Assembly: GCA_937973965.1 (NCBI GenBank) | Contig: CALJJQ010000057.1 | Coordinates: 1 to 63,175 of the forward strand | From: an uncultured Calothrix sp. | GTDB taxonomy: Bacteria; Cyanobacteriota; Cyanobacteriia; Cyanobacteriales; Nostocaceae | DNA: 63,175 nucleotides | Direction: 5' to 3' | Shown: piece by piece, positions 62,407 through 63,175 of the stretch | How the letters are laid out: every line of letters begins with the position of its first letter | How positions within the stretch are numbered: position 1 is the stretch's first letter | Made by a program: the position numbers and the translations under genes | The notes under the pieces: generated by a model | The model's input: only the letters and a program-made list of their open reading frames with translations | What the model was told of the DNA's origin: nothing | Databases searched by the model: none

Positions 62407-62760
62407 ATGAAAAATTCCTTAATTATGCAAATATATCCCTATCGTCACCGGGGGATATGGGTATTTGATGACGCACAAATTGGTTTTTTCCAAGAGCCTT
62501 TTGTCGGTGGTGCGCCAGAAATTATTGATATTTTAGTTCGAGATATACCCACCGTTGATGAAGGGTTTCGGTTGCTATTTTCAGATACTCCTTTTTTAGG
62601 TTATCAAGCGGAATTAATCTGGATGCGAACCGAATATAGTGGTCAATGGTATTGCTGGATTGAAAATAAAATCGAAAGTTGGTTTTGTCCCTCTTTGTTA
62701 GGATATTTTGATAAACCACCTAATCGTATTTACTGTAAAGCTGAAAGTCTGTATTTTTGA
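62407..62760 (+). CDS. Small conserved protein of unknown function (possibly DUF6717)
   Basis: The 117-residue soluble protein begins MKNSLIMQIYPYRHRGIWVF. It is rich in aromatic residues: DDAQIGFFQEPFVGGAPEIID, FLGYQAELIWMRTEYSGQWY and WFCPSLLGYFDKPPNRIYC. The layout GxWVFDD...EPFVGGAPEIID...WYC..E is conserved among proteins I associate with DUF6717 in cyanobacteria and planctomycetes; the number is tentative. No catalytic motif is evident. It stands alone between repeat-rich gaps. Confidence 0.72.
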   Translation: MKNSLIMQIYPYRHRGIWVFDDAQIGFFQEPFVGGAPEIIDILVRDIPTVDEGFRLLFSDTPFLGYQAELIWMRTEYSGQWYCWIENKIESWFCPSLLGYFDKPPNRIYCKAESLYF

Positions 62761-62961
62761 TGGGTAGGGAGTAAGGAACAGGGAACAGGAAATCCCTGGA
62801 AATCCTGGGTGATAAACCATATCCAGATGTGTGTATCAAATTTTTCGCCACTCCCTATTCACCACTTCCTACTCCCTCTGCATCAAGCAGGGTGGTTTGA
62901 TACCATGGGAGAATAATATTTCAGAGGTTTGATTATTGACCCAAATTTCTAGTTATGGAAC

Positions 62962-63175
62962 TCAGGGTGCGATATCCGCATCTCTGACAAGCCAGGCGAT
63001 CGCATTCAGCATCGCGATGCGGAATAGTTTATTCAACATCGGCTGCATTCGCAGTACAGTCCCACCTTGATGACTATCAGCTCAAACCACACTGATACAA
63101 TTTTGGTGGGAATGATCGTAATCTGTGACTGTACAACGAATTCCTTTTCCATCGATTGCAATTACTTCTCCCTTT
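62962..63175 (-). pseudogene. ISAs1-like DDE transposase remnant (partial, runs off the window)
   Basis: On the minus strand from the window edge a frame reads GEVIAIDGKGIRCTVTDYDH then HQNCISVV, an in-frame TGA at 63082-63084, and then GGTVLRMQPMLNK up to a stop at 62962. The IAIDGK motif with the catalytic Asp and the QPMLNK segment recall ISAs1-family transposases. The frame lacks the rest of the catalytic domain and carries a stop, so it is a remnant. Confidence 0.6.

Overview
The window is chromosomal DNA of a filamentous, nitrogen-fixing cyanobacterium, probably a heterocyst former (Nostocales). The octamer GCGATCGC (HIP1) and its core occur throughout, and there are many heptameric short tandem repeats of the AGTAGGG and AATCCAAAATCT kinds. 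Gene content agrees: oxygen-dependent chlorophyll cyclase (acsF), a DevH-like heterocyst regulator, a nif-specific ferredoxin III (fdxB) divergent from a PatB/CnfR-type nitrogen-fixation activator, split feoB plus feoA, and many small cyanobacterial hypotheticals. No structural nif genes, rRNA or CRISPR array are visible.

Layout. 1-1.7 kb: decayed IS200/IS605-type element (tnpB plus a divergent ribbon-helix-helix ORF) inserted in a Uma2-like gene. 2-7.5 kb: double-ATPase peptide/nickel ABC protein, a broken small lipoprotein, GNAT acetyltransferase, PAS histidine kinase, RluE-type pseudouridine synthase. 7.6-12 kb: GH74-like Asp-box beta-propeller lipoprotein, 1 kb of dispersed repeats, pentapeptide-repeat protein. 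12-16.3 kb: MinD-like ATPase with a haem-binding DUF3365/HAMP membrane protein, DALR-domain protein, devH. 17-22.7 kb: glutathione reductase, Gfo/Idh/MocA oxidoreductase, DedA, and an actin-like ParM-family/RHH-coiled-coil pair resembling the chromosomal ParMR-derived cell-shape system of multicellular cyanobacteria. 22.8-26.6 kb: mobile DNA (IS110 pseudogene with candidate structured RNA), 5-formyl-THF cyclo-ligase, a membrane protein and a broken lipoprotein. 26.8-34 kb: gyrA, HDAC-family deacetylase, SBBP/FG-GAP repeat protein truncated at a MITE. 34.5-40.4 kb: ureidoglycolate lyase family, tRNA-Ile(CAU), CorC/HlyC protein, queC, dcd, VOC protein. 40.6-46.1 kb: feoB(N)-feoB(C)-feoA converging on fdxB, then a 1.26 kb gap and patB/cnfR. 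46-63 kb: ilvE-type aminotransferase, TPR protein, retinol-saturase-like oxidoreductase, small genes, ABC exporter, TM-HTH protein, GT39-like glycosyltransferase, acsF, egtC-egtB, a small conserved protein and a transposase remnant.

How it works together. The iron genes (feo) lie next to the regulator and ferredoxin of nitrogen fixation, and DevH fits the same developmental setting. The most striking non-coding feature is repeat density. At least seven dispersed families occur (two MITE types, several palindromes, heptamer tracts). One 20-bp palindrome family keeps its symmetry while both arms change together. Several genes (GNAT, cyclo-ligase, SBBP protein, retinol-saturase-like protein) take their last codons and stop codon from a repeat, so repeat insertion is reshaping gene ends. 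The best candidates for under-described biology are the actin-like/RHH operon, the haem-sensor/MinD operon, the structured RNAs of the IS110 element, the tnpB/RHH pair, and the covarying palindromes. All assignments come from reading the sequence; no database search was run.
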